64,000 nucleotides of DNA, taken from positions 3,906,001 to 3,970,000 of the forward strand of contig JAJHTX010000002.1 in NCBI GenBank assembly GCA_032164295.1, in the 5' to 3' direction. This stretch comes from Inonotus obliquus (lineage: Eukaryota > Basidiomycota > Agaricomycetes > Hymenochaetales > Hymenochaetaceae). Of the stretch, positions 62,952-64,000 are shown one piece after another; position 1 is the stretch's first letter, and the number at the start of each line of letters is the position of its first letter. The notes below the pieces were generated by a model, which did no database searches, was not told where the DNA came from, and was given only the letters and a program-made list of their open reading frames with translations. The translations under genes and the position numbers were made by a program.

Positions 62952-64000
62952 ATGTCGGCTCGCGGAGACAATTGCCCTGTTCAGATTTTACGTTCTCCAC
63001 CTGAAGCAAGGCACCGTGAGCTGAAAGTGGTTGAACTTGGCCTTGACGCGGCCACAGCGCCGCCGCCGGCCACTCCTGTTAGCCACCGTGCACTGAGGAT
63101 TTATTCTCTTCCGCCTTCTCCGCCCTATACCAACCCGCATCTCAGGCGAGCTATTCCGCTTCCAACACTGGACATCTCGGAGATGGCTTCCAGGAACCGC
63201 TCTTCAGATTCGATGGAGATAGAAGAGGATGGGGAACGACGTATGTTGTTGGGATTGCATGGACCGGCGAATCTTCTTTCACCACCGTATTCTGCGCGTC
63301 GACGGGCCCTTTCGTTACTAACCGTGGATGAGAAGGAAGAGGAACTCACGCCGCCTTCCTCCGCGGGTGTATCATCTGTCGGGTCCGACGGGCACAGATG
63401 GGGAGAATCTGACGATGTATTCGATCAGTCGAAGCCACCTATGCTGAGACTGAAAGACCTGGACCTTGGAGAGGAGTCCGATGATTGGGATGAACCTCTG
63501 TTCCTGAACGCACCATGCGCGCTAAACCCCTCGGATAGTCTTTCACTCAACTTGTTCGGCGCTGTATATACCAGCGATGACGAAGGTACAGCGTTTCGGT
63601 CACTTGCTCCGCCCTCGTCGCCAACTATACGCTCATCGTCCTTGCCGGACTTTGAGCATAAAGAGCCCGCGAAGTACGATCCGTCGGAGGAGGAAAAGCC
63701 TCTTTTCGACCCCTCTGATTTCGACGTGTTCGAGAATGGATGGGATACCATAAACTCTGCTGATTCATCTCAGTCGAGCTTGTTCTCGCATGAATCATCG
63801 CAAGATCCGATCCTTAGTCCTGACTACGATCCGACAATGGAGTTTCAACACCCTATGGAACCTTCCCCATTCGCATCACCCTCTTCACCTTCCAGACGGA
63901 GTGTAATAGATCTACCAGGTGATGACGATCCAGAAACTTCACCAATATCATTGGAGACATCCCAGGAGCTTATCGCTGCAGATGAAGAAATTAATGGTGA
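62952..64000 (+). CDS. Large disordered protein, partial (runs off the window)
   Basis: An ATG-started frame with no stop for at least 349 codons up to the window edge. The sequence is Ser/Pro/Asp/Glu-rich with repeated short acidic motifs (IEEDGE, LGEESDDWDE, SDDEGT, PSEEEKPLFDPSDFDVF) and SP/TP pairs, as in nuclear regulatory proteins. No domain is recognisable in the visible part. The length and codon pattern support a real gene. Confidence 0.7.
   Translation, partial: MSARGDNCPVQILRSPPEARHRELKVVELGLDAATAPPPATPVSHRALRIYSLPPSPPYTNPHLRRAIPLPTLDISEMASRNRSSDSMEIEEDGERRMLLGLHGPANLLSPPYSARRRALSLLTVDEKEEELTPPSSAGVSSVGSDGHRWGESDDVFDQSKPPMLRLKDLDLGEESDDWDEPLFLNAPCALNPSDSLSLNLFGAVYTSDDEGTAFRSLAPPSSPTIRSSSLPDFEHKEPAKYDPSEEEKPLFDPSDFDVFENGWDTINSADSSQSSLFSHESSQDPILSPDYDPTMEFQHPMEPSPFASPSSPSRRSVIDLPGDDDPETSPISLETSQELIAADEEING

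Noticed and set aside
63125..63751. Minus-strand Ser-rich ORFs
   Set aside because: They are antisense shadows of the long plus-strand frame from 62952.
1..64000. tRNA, rRNA or CRISPR features
   Set aside because: I saw no tRNA A/B-box pair, no rRNA sequence and no regularly spaced repeat array.

Overview
The window reads as nuclear DNA of a filamentous basidiomycete, most likely a mushroom-forming Agaricomycete. The host genes are broken by many short introns (mostly 45-70 nt, GT...AG, often with a CTAAC/CTGAC-like branch site), they sit close together in divergent pairs, and the transposons are Ty3 chromoviruses, Ty1/copia, a Tad/I-type LINE and a TA-flanked MITE, a typical Agaricomycete mix. 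I assembled all exon models by hand by joining exons in phase. I could not check them against RNA or databases.

Layout. (1) 1-22.3 kb is a nested transposon block. An element with unknown ORFs (1-1.96 kb) abuts a two-ORF LINE (1.96-7.1 kb, minus strand). A solo LTR fragment lies at 8.0-8.45 kb. Next comes a non-autonomous Ty3-like element (about 8.45-12.4 kb, plus strand) with a Gag and two unknown ORFs but no reverse transcriptase. A complete chromovirus (12,436-20,399, minus strand, 5-bp target duplication GGAAG) has landed in it, and a 1.32-kb non-coding repeat has landed in that element's pol. A second copy of the same repeat lies at 21.0-22.3 kb. (2) 22.6-38.95 kb is host DNA: a hypothetical protein, TATA-binding protein, cytoplasmic tryptophanyl-tRNA synthetase, a 638-bp MITE, a degraded gene, a PI-PLC-like phosphodiesterase, a 14-TM MFS exporter and an F-box protein. 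(3) 39.2-44.2 kb is an apparently intact and very young Ty1/copia element with seemingly identical LTRs, target duplication AACTC. It may have split a host reading frame. (4) 44.7-64 kb is gene-dense: HOP2 (meiotic recombination), a FluG-type amidohydrolase, eRF1, a secreted sedolisin protease, a hypothetical YVPPHLR protein, a Rap1-like BRCT-Myb protein, a heme-thiolate peroxidase, an RWDD2-like protein, a second Rap1-like protein and the start of a long disordered protein.

How parts fit together. The host genes are mostly unrelated housekeeping functions (transcription start, tRNA charging, translation termination, meiosis). The exception is the pair of Rap1-like genes, which share intron positions and phases and sit 4 kb apart. 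Both Ty3-type elements have an 11-nt site just after the LTR that is complementary to their own predicted RNA 5' end, the arrangement used for Tf1-style self-priming. The leads I would follow first are the RT-less Ty3-like element with its unknown protein family and its hairpin shared with the chromovirus LTR, and the Rap1-like gene pair.
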